16,410 nucleotides of DNA from positions 1-16,410 of the forward strand of contig JBIIOJ010000041.1 of NCBI GenBank assembly GCA_044337015.1, written 5' to 3'. Within the stretch, counting starts at the first letter, position 1. Every line of letters begins with the position of its first letter. Position numbers and translations under genes: made by a program. The DNA is from UBA4655 sp044337015 (GTDB lineage Bacteria; Planctomycetota; Planctomycetia; Pirellulales; UBA1268). Below the pieces are notes generated by a model. That model was not told where the DNA came from. It did not search any database and was given only the letters and a program-made list of their open reading frames with translations. Shown one piece after another: positions 1 through 10,115 of this stretch.

Positions 1-131
1 AAAGGGCCGGTGCCAAAAGAAAAGGGCCGGTGCCAAAAGAAAAGGGCCGGTGCCAAAAGAAAAGGGCCGGTGCCAAAAGAAAAGGGCCGGTGCCAAAAGA
101 AAAGGGCCGGTGCCAAAAGAAAAGGGCCGGT
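1..131. repeat. 20-bp tandem repeat array, about 6.5 copies
   Basis: The unit AAAGGGCCGGTGCCAAAAGA is repeated six times without visible change. A partial seventh copy then runs into a hairpin. The array reaches the window edge, so its true length is unknown. The period is not a multiple of three, so reading frames rotate between copies and a protein-coding role is unlikely. Each unit pairs a GC block with an A/G-only tract (AAAAGAAAAGGG across the unit junction). A-tracts therefore recur about every two helical turns, which could favour bent DNA; that is an inference. No CRISPR-like spacers are present. Confidence 0.95.
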
Positions 132-152
132 GGTTGGGGAAACCACCGGCCC
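124..152. repeat. Perfect 12-bp inverted repeat closing the tandem array
   Basis: GGGCCGGTGGTT (124-135) and AACCACCGGCCC (141-152) are exact reverse complements, separated by the five-base loop GGGGA. The left arm begins inside the last partial 20-bp unit, so the array ends in a strong hairpin. No T-run follows on the plus strand, so it is not a classic intrinsic terminator in that direction. Confidence 0.9.
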
Positions 153-373
153 AGTAGCGGCTATCGAGGTGTGGGTCTTTGGGGGGGGGGAACAGCCGCT
201 GACGAGATTTGTGGGTGTTTTGTGGAGCCGTCGGGGAAATCTCCCCAACGCCTCCGAAGCATACCCGACGATTCCGGGAAAGTCGAATTCACCTTTTCGA
301 AATTTCTTCCCGGCGGCAAAAACAGCCGCGTCAGCCGGTGTTTTCCCTGCTCTTTTCGAGTTTCCAGTGGATT

Positions 374-393
374 CCGCGGCGGTACCGCCGCGG
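374..393. promoter_or_regulatory. 20-bp perfect palindrome upstream of acnA, possible operator
   Basis: CCGCGGCGGTACCGCCGCGG is identical to its reverse complement over all 20 bases. It has no loop, so it suits a dimeric DNA-binding protein or a cruciform better than an RNA hairpin. It lies 111 bp upstream of the acnA start. Operator function is an inference. GC-rich DNA makes short palindromes common, but a 20-base perfect one is unusual. Confidence 0.4.
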
Positions 394-442
394 GTGGACA
401 GGTCGCCCGTACAGCCGCACAATCGCGATTCAGCAGGCGGTG

Positions 443-469
443 GCCGGGCGACGAGGTCGTCCGGCTTTT
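443..469 (+). terminator. Terminator-like hairpin in the acnA leader, possible attenuator
   Basis: GCCGGGCGAC (443-452) pairs with GTCGTCCGGC (456-465) over ten base pairs, one of them G-T. The loop is GAG and TTTT (466-469) follows directly. This is the shape of a rho-independent terminator with a short T-run. It ends only 35 bases before the acnA start codon and points toward the gene, so it would act as an attenuator or as the terminator of an upstream transcript. Activity is inferred from shape only. Confidence 0.45.
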
Positions 470-504
470 CATTCCAATGCCCCCCCACCCCCGCGCGAGA
501 TTCC

Positions 505-3248
<2,744 letters not shown>

Positions 3249-3252
<4 letters not shown>

Positions 3253-3731
3253 TCCGTGCCGACCTCGTCATTGCCGATAAGGTGCAGCTCGTCGGGATCG
3301 ACGATCCATCCACGGCAGGTGGAGGAGCCGCAGCGGCACGGGATCGCGGCGTCGGCTGGCCAACAGTAGTCGATCGACAGTTCCTCGCCCGGGGCGATCG
3401 GGCGCACCGTCTGGAGCCAGAGCCGGTCTCTCTGAGACGGGTCGTCGGCGTCGTCCCAGTAGAAGATCTCGCAGTTGGGGTCGCAGTTGTGGTTCACGAA
3501 CCGGAAGGGTGGGGCGGGCTCGAGGAGCCTGCCGCTCTGAAGCTCCATGCAGTAGCTCGAGTCGGCCGGGTGAGCGTCGAGCACCTCGCCGTGAATCTCG
3601 CCCAGGATCATGCCGGCGGCGAGCCGCTTCCGCGCGAACACTCCCCGGCCCACGTGGGTCTCGCCAACGCGGACGAGTTGCAGCCCTCGGCCACCGGGAG
3701 ACCTTCGGGAAAACGCTTGCTGTGGGCTCAA
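3249..3731 (-). CDS. SET-domain protein, putative protein-lysine methyltransferase
   Basis: A 160-residue protein that is essentially one SET domain plus a post-SET motif. SET proteins transfer methyl groups from S-adenosylmethionine to lysine side chains; the substrate here is unknown. Visible motifs are GRGVFARKRLAAG (residues 28-40), FVNHNCDPNCE (78-88, the NHxCxPN signature), GEELSIDYCW (115-124) and a cysteine cluster CRCG...CRGW with Cys132, Cys134 and Cys139, matching the zinc-binding post-SET CxCx4C. The frame stays open to 4085, but that extension overlaps the neighbouring gene and is arginine-rich nonsense. The TTG at 3731 is the first usable start downstream of a good promoter-like pair (3796-3824), so I chose it; no clear ribosome site precedes it. 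The stop shares CTAG with the acnA stop. Family call is strong, start is moderate. Confidence 0.85.
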
Positions 3732-3795
3732 AGCTGTGGTGCGATTCGTCGGGGCGGGGAGGAAGCGGGCGGCAGACCCGTGCGACGGGCTTCGC

Positions 3796-3824
3796 GTTGT
3801 ATCGGCCGCGCAGGGGGGCGTCAA
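3796..3824 (-). promoter_or_regulatory. Sigma70-like promoter for the SET-domain gene
   Basis: Read on the minus strand, TTGACG (3819-3824) is followed after exactly 17 bases by TACAAC (3796-3801). These match the consensus at five of six and four of six positions. Transcription would begin near 3789, leaving a leader of about 58 bases before the TTG at 3731. It lies in the 140-bp gap between the isomerase-like and SET genes, arguing for independent expression of the latter. Confidence 0.5.
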
Positions 3825-3871
3825 TGAGCCCGCGGTGCTGAGCCCGCGGTGGTGAAAGCGGCCGCGGCCGG

Positions 3872-4849
3872 TCAGGCCGGCAGTTCTCCGCGGATCCGCT
3901 CGAGCAGCTTCTTCGTCGCGAGGATTCCCTCCTCCTCGGGCAGGGCCTTCCCCTCGTACTCGATGCCGACGTGCCCACGGTAGCCCGCCTTCGCCACGAT
4001 CGCGAGCATTTTTCGGTAGTCGGTCCGCACCTCGTCGCCGGCCGCGTCGAACTCGTGGCTTTTGGCGCTCACGCCCTTCGCCCATGGCATGAGTTCCTCG
4101 ACGCCGCGGTAGCGGTCGTAGTCGGGGAAGTTTCCAAAATCAGGCAGCGTGCCGCAGTTGGGCCGGTCGACCAACCGCATCACCCCCGCGAGCCATTCGC
4201 CGTTGCTCGAAAGCCCGCCGTGGTTCTCGACGATGACCGACATCTCCATCTGCCCGGCGTATTCACACAGTCGCGAGAGGCCATCGGCCGCGAGCTTCTG
4301 CTGCTCCTCGAAGCTTCCGTCACTCGCAGCGTTCACACGGATCGAGTGGCATCCGAGCCGCTTGGCCGCCTCCACCCAGGGGAAATGGTTCTCGATCGCC
4401 TTCGTGCGGGCCTGGCCGTCGGGGTCTCCGAGTCGCCCCAGACCATCGCACATGACGAGCAGGCTTCGCACTCCTTCGTCGTCCGCCCGCTTCGCCAGGT
4501 CGGCCAGGTAGGCAACATCCTTTGCCTTGTCCTTGAAGAACTGGTTCACATATTCGACGGCCTCGATCCCGAACCGCTGTCGGGCGAGTCGCGGAAAGTC
4601 GAGGTTGTCGAGCTTTCCGGCGAAGAGCGTGCGATGGAGCGACCACTCCGCGAGCGAAATCCGGAACGCCACGTCGGCGGCGGGGCTCGTCTTCACCCCG
4701 GCGTTCTTCGTGGCCGCGTTCTTCGGATCGTCGGCGACCGCCGACCCGCCCGCGACGGCGATCGCAGCGGCGAGGAATCGGCGCCGGCCCATGGACCGCC
4801 CCTCGGCGGCAGACCGACCTTCAGCCTCGTCGATCGACGACCCTCGCAT
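3872..4849 (-). CDS. Tat-exported sugar phosphate isomerase/epimerase-like TIM-barrel protein
   Basis: A 325-residue member of the xylose isomerase-like TIM-barrel family (AP endonuclease 2 fold), many members of which isomerise or epimerise sugars with a divalent metal. Residues 21-40 carry a twin-arginine signal: GRRRFL, a short Ala-rich hydrophobic stretch, then a likely cleavage site near AVAD. The protein is probably exported folded. Candidate metal ligands sit at the usual places: Glu208 in IVENHGG, Asp237 in LPDFGNF, His265 in AKSHEF and Glu297 in GIEYEG. The ATG at 4849 is preferred over the internal ATG at 4792 because AAGGAG (4859-4864 on the plus map) lies nine bases upstream of it, although this gives a 20-residue extension before the Tat motif. 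It is divergent from the sulfatase-like gene with 58 bp between. Family certain, substrate unknown. Confidence 0.88.
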   Translation of the reverse strand: MRGSSIDEAEGRSAAEGRSMGRRRFLAAAIAVAGGSAVADDPKNAATKNAGVKTSPAADVAFRISLAEWSLHRTLFAGKLDNLDFPRLARQRFGIEAVEYVNQFFKDKAKDVAYLADLAKRADDEGVRSLLVMCDGLGRLGDPDGQARTKAIENHFPWVEAAKRLGCHSIRVNAASDGSFEEQQKLAADGLSRLCEYAGQMEMSVIVENHGGLSSNGEWLAGVMRLVDRPNCGTLPDFGNFPDYDRYRGVEELMPWAKGVSAKSHEFDAAGDEVRTDYRKMLAIVAKAGYRGHVGIEYEGKALPEEEGILATKKLLERIRGELPA

Positions 4850-4907
4850 GAACGCTCACTCCTTCGCCGTACTATAACGTCGAGCATCGTCAGGAGAGAC
4901 TGCAGTT
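4850..4907. promoter_or_regulatory. Divergent intergenic region with ribosome sites for both genes
   Basis: Only 58 bp separate the two divergent starts. On the minus strand AAGGAG (4859-4864) sits nine bases from the ATG at 4849. On the plus strand AGGAGAG (4892-4898) precedes the TTG at 4908 by about ten bases. A TATAAC on the plus strand (4873-4878) and an overlapping TATAGT on the minus strand look like -10 boxes, but neither has a good -35 partner at 16-18 bp. Both promoters must be packed here or inside the genes, so coordinated control is likely. Confidence 0.5.
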
Positions 4908-5957
4908 TTGTCCCGAACCCCGGAATCCGATCCGCCGACGGCCCGGCTCGTCGCCGTGACCATCGACTGGCTGCCCGCATGGGTGCTGCCGGCGTATGGC
5001 GCCACGTGGGTCGCCTCGCCCGCGCTCGACGCGGTCGCCGCCGCCGGCGTCGTCTTCGATCGGGCGCTTGCCCAATCAGTCTGCCTCACCGAGACCCGCA
5101 GCCTGCTCCTCCCCTTCGACGGCGCTCCGGAACTCGAAGGGCAGGTCGCCCGGGCCGGCGATCTCCACGAGGCCGCGGAGTTCGTCGCCAACGGCCGCCA
5201 TCGGGTGGTGCTCTGCCACCTCGACCGGCTCGGTCGCAGCTGGGAGGCGCCGGCCGAGCTGCGGGAGCGGTACCGCGATGCCGAGGATCCTCCGGCGATG
5301 GAGGGGACCACGCCGCCGAGCTTCGCGATCGACGAGAAGACCGACCCCGACCGTCTGACCGTCGTGCGGCAGGCTTTCGCCGCCGAGATGACGGCGATCG
5401 ACGAGCGGCTGGGCCTCCTGCTCGAGGCCGTCGCCGGCTGCCCCTCGCCGTGGCACATCTGCGTGGCAGGAACTGGTGGGATGCCGCTGGGCCTCCACGG
5501 CCAGGTCGGGGTCGCGGTGGAAGAGTCATGCATTCGGCCGCACGGGGAGCGGGTGCAACTGCCGGTGATCCTCCGCGAGGCCGGCGGACGGATGGCGGGC
5601 CAGCGGTTTCCGGGCATCGTCTCCGCCGCCGACATCGGGGCGACTCTCGCCGCATGGCTTGGGATCGCGGCGGAGTCGTGGCCGCCGGAGTCCGCGAGTC
5701 TTGCGGGGCTCTTCGAGTCGTGGACCGCCCCGGGCCGCGAGCGGCTCTTCATCCGGGGCAGGGCGGCCGCGGCGATGGCCACGCCCGAGTGGCATCTCGT
5801 GGCCGCCTGGCCGCGGGGAAAAGATGCGGGCGTGGAGGCGTCGCTCTTCGCGAAGCCCGACGACTGGTTCGAGGTGACGGACGTGGCCGACCGCTGTCCG
5901 GCGGAGACCGAGGCGATGCTCCAGGAATGCCTGGCCAACCCCGATCTTCCGGCCTGA
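4908..5957 (+). CDS. Degenerate sulfatase / alkaline-phosphatase-fold protein, probably not a sulfatase
   Basis: A 349-residue protein with the layout of a sulfatase but without the key residues. The first strand VAVTIDWLPAW (residues 16-25, Asp20) resembles the metal-binding start of sulfatases. It is followed by PALDAVAAAGVVFDRALAQS (39-57), like the 'P-x-LDxLAxxGVxFxxAY' stretch. Where a sulfatase has the formylglycine motif C/S-x-P-x-R, this has CLTETR (59-64). Where the metal-binding DHG should be, it has AGTGGMPLGLHG (187-198). LPVILREAGG...VSAADIGATLAAWLGI (218-253) matches the family's C-terminal region. No signal peptide is seen, so it is probably cytoplasmic. The TTG start is supported by AGGAGAG upstream; no in-frame ATG lies near. 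Fold assignment is moderate and the biochemical role unknown. Confidence 0.7.
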   Translation: MSRTPESDPPTARLVAVTIDWLPAWVLPAYGATWVASPALDAVAAAGVVFDRALAQSVCLTETRSLLLPFDGAPELEGQVARAGDLHEAAEFVANGRHRVVLCHLDRLGRSWEAPAELRERYRDAEDPPAMEGTTPPSFAIDEKTDPDRLTVVRQAFAAEMTAIDERLGLLLEAVAGCPSPWHICVAGTGGMPLGLHGQVGVAVEESCIRPHGERVQLPVILREAGGRMAGQRFPGIVSAADIGATLAAWLGIAAESWPPESASLAGLFESWTAPGRERLFIRGRAAAAMATPEWHLVAAWPRGKDAGVEASLFAKPDDWFEVTDVADRCPAETEAMLQECLANPDLPA

Positions 5958-5977
5958 AATACGCGGCCGAAAAGCCC

Positions 5978-6006
5978 TTCACGGCCCGCCATCGGCCCGC
6001 TACGAT
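5978..6006 (+). promoter_or_regulatory. Possible promoter for the giant secreted gene
   Basis: TTCACG (5978-5983) and TACGAT (6001-6006) are separated by 17 bases, each matching four of six consensus positions. They lie in the 81-bp gap before the GTG at 6039. The call is weak because both boxes are imperfect, and the gene could instead be co-transcribed with the sulfatase-like gene. Confidence 0.3.
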
Positions 6007-6038
6007 CCCGACCCATTTTTGCCGGAGGTCAGGCGGCC

Positions 6039-9000
6039 GTGCTGCCACTGCGCGCTACGAAGATGTTCCAGGATTGGATGTCCCAGGATCGCATCCGGTC
6101 CGTCCATCGGACCACCGTCGCCGTGTACCTGCTGGCCGCGACGATCCTCTGCGGTTCCCGCGGCTCGGCGGCCGCGGGCGAGGCGATCGTGACGGACTCG
6201 GTGCCCGTCGCCCTTCGCGTGACCTGGGGGGGCGGCAAGCCGCGTCGGTGGGCGGGTCGCATCGCCCTTGGCGGCCCCGCGAGAATCCTGCGGGCTCGGT
6301 CGCTCTCCCCCGAAACCGATGCCAACGCCGGCTTCCATCTCGCCGACGGCGAGGCGACCATCCACCAGCCGTCGGCCCGGTCGTTCGATGGAATCGACCT
6401 CGTCGTCGATCGCGGCGACGGCGGCCAGATCGTGGTCGAACTGGAGGCCGACGGCCGGCCCAACGAGCGGACGACGCTCGAGCTTCCGATCGACGACGTG
6501 CTCGCGTCGTCGCGGCAGCAGCCGCTCGACCAGGACGGCAACAGGCTGCTCGTGCGGCGGGTCCCCGGCGATGCGATCCAGGTCGCGTTTCGGCCGTCCC
6601 GCGAAATGGCGATCGGCGACACGCCTGCCGACGAGTCTGCCGCCGCGTGCCTGCGGCGGCCGGGGGAGATCGTTCGGCTGTGGGTTCGTCCGTCGCTCGA
6701 CTCGAAGTCGGCCAAGGCCGGCGACTGCGAGTTGCGGCTCCGATTGCTCGGCGGCGGAAAGCAGCTGTTCGCCGCCGCGATCCCGCTCGCCGGGACCGAT
6801 TCCGGCGATGCGAAGTCGGCGATCCGGAGGTTCGCCGAGGTGCCCGTCGAGGTGCCGCTGCCGACCCGCGAGGGGGCTTATGATCTCGAACTCGACGTGC
6901 TCGAACGGGGCAGCCTGCGGTGGTCGCGGGCGGTGGCCAGCCGCACGGTCCAGTTCGTGACGGTGGCCGCGTCGAGCGCGGTCGCTTCCACCGAGCGGAT
7001 GCAGGTCGTCTACGAGCTCGACCCAGGCAGCCCGCGGCTGCTCGATCGTCTGCGGCGGCTTCCGGGGGTCACGGTGCCGGCGTTGAACGTGCCGCAGCTA
7101 TCGGTGCCGCAGATCGGCATGCCGCAGATGCCGAAGCCGGGTGCCGGCGGCATGCCTCGCCTGCCCGCCGTCGAGGCCCTCATGCCGCGCGGGGGCGGGC
7201 TCGTCGCCGCGGGCGACTCCACGGTGGAGCCGCACCCGCTCGGCCCGGTGCTGAAGCTGCCGGCGGCAGGCTCGTCCGGCGAGCCGGCGTGGGAGGGGGT
7301 CGCGATCCCGGTGGCGCGGCCTGGCACTCCCCATGTCATCGAACTGGAATACCCGACCGACCAGGACGCCACCGTCGCCCTGGCCGTCATCGAGCCGAAC
7401 GCATCGGGCGAGGGCGTGGCGATCTCGACCGAGGGAGGGTTTCGTGTGTCGCGTTCCGCGTTCGGCGTCGAGGCGGCCCGCATGGAGGTCCATCGGCTCG
7501 TCTTCTGGCCGAAGACTCGGTCGCCGGTCGTCGTGCTCGCGAATCCGTCGCCGGGCCGCGCCGCGGTCGTCGGCCGTCTCCGCGTGCTCGCCGGTCCGGA
7601 CCGGCTGCCGGCCTTGGATCGTCCGGCCGGCGCCGCCGCGAACCTGGCCGGCCGCAAAGTTCACGGCTACCTTGCGAAGCCCGACTTCTCCCGGTTCTGC
7701 GGCGTCGATGCGAAGGACCCGGAGTCCAGGCTGCCGATCCACGATTGGGGGGCGGCCCTCTCCGGCATCACGCGGTGCGCGGAGCAGTTGAAGGGGCAGG
7801 CCGCCGACGGGGCGATGGTCGCCTTCTACGCCGATGGTGCCGCCGCATGGCCGTCGCGTTTCGGTGCGGGCGGAACCCGCTGGGATGGCGGCGCTTTCGC
7901 GGAGCGGGGCGCGGATCTCGAGCAGAAGGATCTCGTCGCCTTGGCGACCCGTGTCTTCGAGCGGGAGAGGCTGGGGCTCGTCGCGGCGATCGAGTGCTCG
8001 GGTCCGCTCGGGCCGCTCGAAGCTGTCTTGGCCGACCCGGCGGCCGACGTCACGGGCATCGAGTGCGTGGGCCGCGACGGTCGGCCGGCTTCCTCCGGCG
8101 GCGGCCGTTGGGATCGCCACTACAACATTCTCGATTCACGGGTGCAGGACGCCGTGGTCGGGCTCGTTTCCGAACTGGCCGCGAGGCTCGGCGATTCTCC
8201 GGCCGTGGCAGGCCTCGCCGTCATCCTCGGCCACGACGGATGGATGAACCTTCCGGGGGTCGCCTGGGGGCTCGACGACGAGACGATGGCGAGCTTTGCC
8301 CAAGAAACGGGTATTGAGGTGCCACGCGAGGGGGGCGACCGCTTCGCGAGGAGGGCGGCGCTCGTCGAGGGTCCGGCGCGGGCGGCTTGGCTCGAGTGGC
8401 GGGCTGAGAGGATCGCCTCGCTGCACGCCCGGATGGCCGACGTCGTCGCACGCCGCAGGCCCGAACTCGACCTGCACGTCGTCATGACGACGCTTCTGTC
8501 CGAAGGGCCCGCTGCCGCGCGATTCCGGCCGACGCTCGGCGGCGTGGCGTCGGAGGCGGGAGCGCTGCTCGACCTCGGGATCGATCCGGCGAGGATCGCC
8601 GCGCATCCGCGGATCGTCTTCGTCTCGCCCCAGCAGCGGGTCGCCGGCGAGGACATCGTCGCCGAGGGTACGATCGACCGGACCGTCCGGTCGCTCTCCG
8701 TCGTGAAGGAGCTCGCCCGCGTGCCGCGGCGCGGGGCGGTGCTGCTCGACCGCCCGCTCGATGTCGATCTGCGCCGGGCGGGGAGGCTGCTCGGCGGCGG
8801 TGCCGCCACCGGGACGCTCTCGGCCGTGAAGCTCCATGCGGTTTCCTCCTGTGCGGACCGGTCGCGGGGGATCGCCACGTCGCTCCTGCCGGCCGACTGC
8901 GAGCGGCTGTTCGACGAATCGCTGCTCATTGACCTCGCCCCCGAGCCGATGGCGGAGCGGCTGCGGGCGTTCGCCTCGCTGCCCGCCGCCACGATGGAGA

Positions 9001-10112
9001 CGGTGGACGGGCTGCCGGCGCCGATCGTCGTGCGGACGATCCGCGCAGGCGAACGGCTGTCGGTCTGCCTCGTCAACGCCTCGGCCGCCGCATGTACGGC
9101 CCGCCTCACGCCCGACAGGCCGTGGGCATCGCTCGTCGATTCCGTCCGCGGCGGTCCGGTGGTCGCTTCCCTGGCCGCGACCGGGTCGGGCGACTCCCGC
9201 CGGCCCACCTGGCAGGTGCCGCTCGGGCCCTGGGAGGTGAGGTCGCTCGACGCGACGGGCGAAGGGGCCGTTGCGACGGTCGGCGTGATGCACGACGAGT
9301 CCGTGCGGAAGGCCGTCGAGGAACGGCTGGCCGCCCTGCGTCGTAGGCGGGCCTCGCTCGAGATGCCGCCGCCGCTCGAGTCGCTCGACAATCCCGCGTT
9401 CGAGCTGCCCTCGGCCGGCGGCGCCGTGCCTGGCTGGGAGCTCGTCGAGGCCGGTCGAGGCGCGATCGACGTCGTCGCCTCGGGAGCCTCGGGCAGTCCG
9501 CAGGCGATCCGTTTTGCGAGCGAGCACGGCCTGGCCACGCTCCAGAGCAACGCCTTCCCGGCGCCGCGGACGGGGCGGGTGAGCGTGGCCGCCTGGCTGA
9601 AGCTCGACGACGACGGCGGGCAGCCGCCGCTGCGGATCGCGGTCGAGGGCCGCGAGGGAGACCGCCAGTACTACCGGTTCGCCCCGGTCGGCGTCGGGGG
9701 CGGCTCGATGCCGCTGAAGACGGATTGGGCGCAGGTGGTGCTCCAGATCGACGACTTGCCGACGAGCGGGATGGAGTCGCTGCGGGTGCGGTTCGACCTG
9801 CTCGGCCCGGGCCGGGTGCGGATCGACGAGGTCCGCGTGTTCGATCTCGCGTTCGAGGAGTCGCAACGGGTGCAGCTGTCGAAGTCACTCGCCCTCATCG
9901 ACCATCACCTCGCCTCGGGTGACGTGGGGGCGTGCCTCGTCGAACTCGACGGGCACTGGCCCCGTTTCCTCATGGAGCTCGTGCCGGAGAAGCCGGGAAG
10001 CGCAGCCTTGACGCAGAAAGAGTCGAAGGAGACGGAGCCGCAGAAGGGCTCCGAGAAGGCCAACGAGATCCGGTCGTCCATGATCGAGAAGATGCGCCGC
10101 TTCTGGCAGTAG
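6039..10112 (+). CDS. Very large secreted protein with glycoside-hydrolase-10-like barrel and C-terminal jelly-roll-like domain
   Basis: A 1357-residue protein. The GTG start has GGAGG (6024-6028) ten bases upstream. Residues 25-46 form a signal peptide (VAVYLLAATILC core, SAAA-G cleavage), so it is exported. Residues about 48-330 look beta-rich. Residues 351-365 are three pentapeptides of the form (V/M)PQ(L/I/M)x in a Pro-rich linker. Another beta-rich stretch covers about 395-535. The part from about 540 to 860 (KVHGYLAKPDF; RWDRHYNILDS near 690; ILGHDGWMNLPGVAWGLDD near 730) resembles the GH10-like TIM barrels common in planctomycetes. Residues about 1117-1275 resemble a carbohydrate-binding jelly roll (NPAFELP...GWEL, IDEVRVFDLAF), followed by a charged helical tail. 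Carbohydrate hydrolysis or binding is an inference; I could not identify catalytic glutamates. Its stop lies three bases from that of the convergent small gene. Confidence 0.85.
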   Translation: MLPLRATKMFQDWMSQDRIRSVHRTTVAVYLLAATILCGSRGSAAAGEAIVTDSVPVALRVTWGGGKPRRWAGRIALGGPARILRARSLSPETDANAGFHLADGEATIHQPSARSFDGIDLVVDRGDGGQIVVELEADGRPNERTTLELPIDDVLASSRQQPLDQDGNRLLVRRVPGDAIQVAFRPSREMAIGDTPADESAAACLRRPGEIVRLWVRPSLDSKSAKAGDCELRLRLLGGGKQLFAAAIPLAGTDSGDAKSAIRRFAEVPVEVPLPTREGAYDLELDVLERGSLRWSRAVASRTVQFVTVAASSAVASTERMQVVYELDPGSPRLLDRLRRLPGVTVPALNVPQLSVPQIGMPQMPKPGAGGMPRLPAVEALMPRGGGLVAAGDSTVEPHPLGPVLKLPAAGSSGEPAWEGVAIPVARPGTPHVIELEYPTDQDATVALAVIEPNASGEGVAISTEGGFRVSRSAFGVEAARMEVHRLVFWPKTRSPVVVLANPSPGRAAVVGRLRVLAGPDRLPALDRPAGAAANLAGRKVHGYLAKPDFSRFCGVDAKDPESRLPIHDWGAALSGITRCAEQLKGQAADGAMVAFYADGAAAWPSRFGAGGTRWDGGAFAERGADLEQKDLVALATRVFERERLGLVAAIECSGPLGPLEAVLADPAADVTGIECVGRDGRPASSGGGRWDRHYNILDSRVQDAVVGLVSELAARLGDSPAVAGLAVILGHDGWMNLPGVAWGLDDETMASFAQETGIEVPREGGDRFARRAALVEGPARAAWLEWRAERIASLHARMADVVARRRPELDLHVVMTTLLSEGPAAARFRPTLGGVASEAGALLDLGIDPARIAAHPRIVFVSPQQRVAGEDIVAEGTIDRTVRSLSVVKELARVPRRGAVLLDRPLDVDLRRAGRLLGGGAATGTLSAVKLHAVSSCADRSRGIATSLLPADCERLFDESLLIDLAPEPMAERLRAFASLPAATMETVDGLPAPIVVRTIRAGERLSVCLVNASAAACTARLTPDRPWASLVDSVRGGPVVASLAATGSGDSRRPTWQVPLGPWEVRSLDATGEGAVATVGVMHDESVRKAVEERLAALRRRRASLEMPPPLESLDNPAFELPSAGGAVPGWELVEAGRGAIDVVASGASGSPQAIRFASEHGLATLQSNAFPAPRTGRVSVAAWLKLDDDGGQPPLRIAVEGREGDRQYYRFAPVGVGGGSMPLKTDWAQVVLQIDDLPTSGMESLRVRFDLLGPGRVRIDEVRVFDLAFEESQRVQLSKSLALIDHHLASGDVGACLVELDGHWPRFLMELVPEKPGSAALTQKESKETEPQKGSEKANEIRSSMIEKMRRFWQ

Positions 10113-10115
10113 CGG

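Larger units (their letters stand above)
153..504. other. Gene-free leader region upstream of acnA
   Basis: Reading frames cross this stretch but none looks like protein: they are low-complexity, rich in Arg/Pro/Ser and match no family I know. It contains a run of ten G (181-190), a short hairpin GGGGA/TCCCC (233-246), a 20-bp perfect palindrome (374-393) and a terminator-like hairpin (443-469). No convincing -35/-10 pair was found, although the acnA promoter must lie here or further upstream. Confidence 0.6.

Noticed and set aside
1..131. CRISPR array
   Set aside because: Units abut directly with no variable spacers, and no cas genes are present.
10..504. N-terminal extension of aconitase back into the tandem array
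   Set aside because: It translates the 20-bp repeat and an Arg/Pro/Ser-rich leader with no similarity to aconitases; the ATG at 505 gives the normal length.
3860..3869. GGCCGCGGCC palindrome after the isomerase-like gene as terminator
   Set aside because: It is short, has no loop and no T-run on the minus strand; expected by chance in GC-rich DNA.
3732..4085. N-terminal extension of the SET protein
   Set aside because: It overlaps the end of the isomerase-like gene, is Arg/Gly-rich, and lies upstream of the likely promoter.
3971..6883. 970-codon plus-strand open frame
   Set aside because: It crosses three recognised genes in another frame and has Arg/Gly/Pro-rich shadow composition.
8136..9866. 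576-codon open frame on the minus strand within the giant secreted gene
   Set aside because: Arg/His/Pro/Gly-rich shadow; the plus frame has a ribosome site, signal peptide and domain-like structure.
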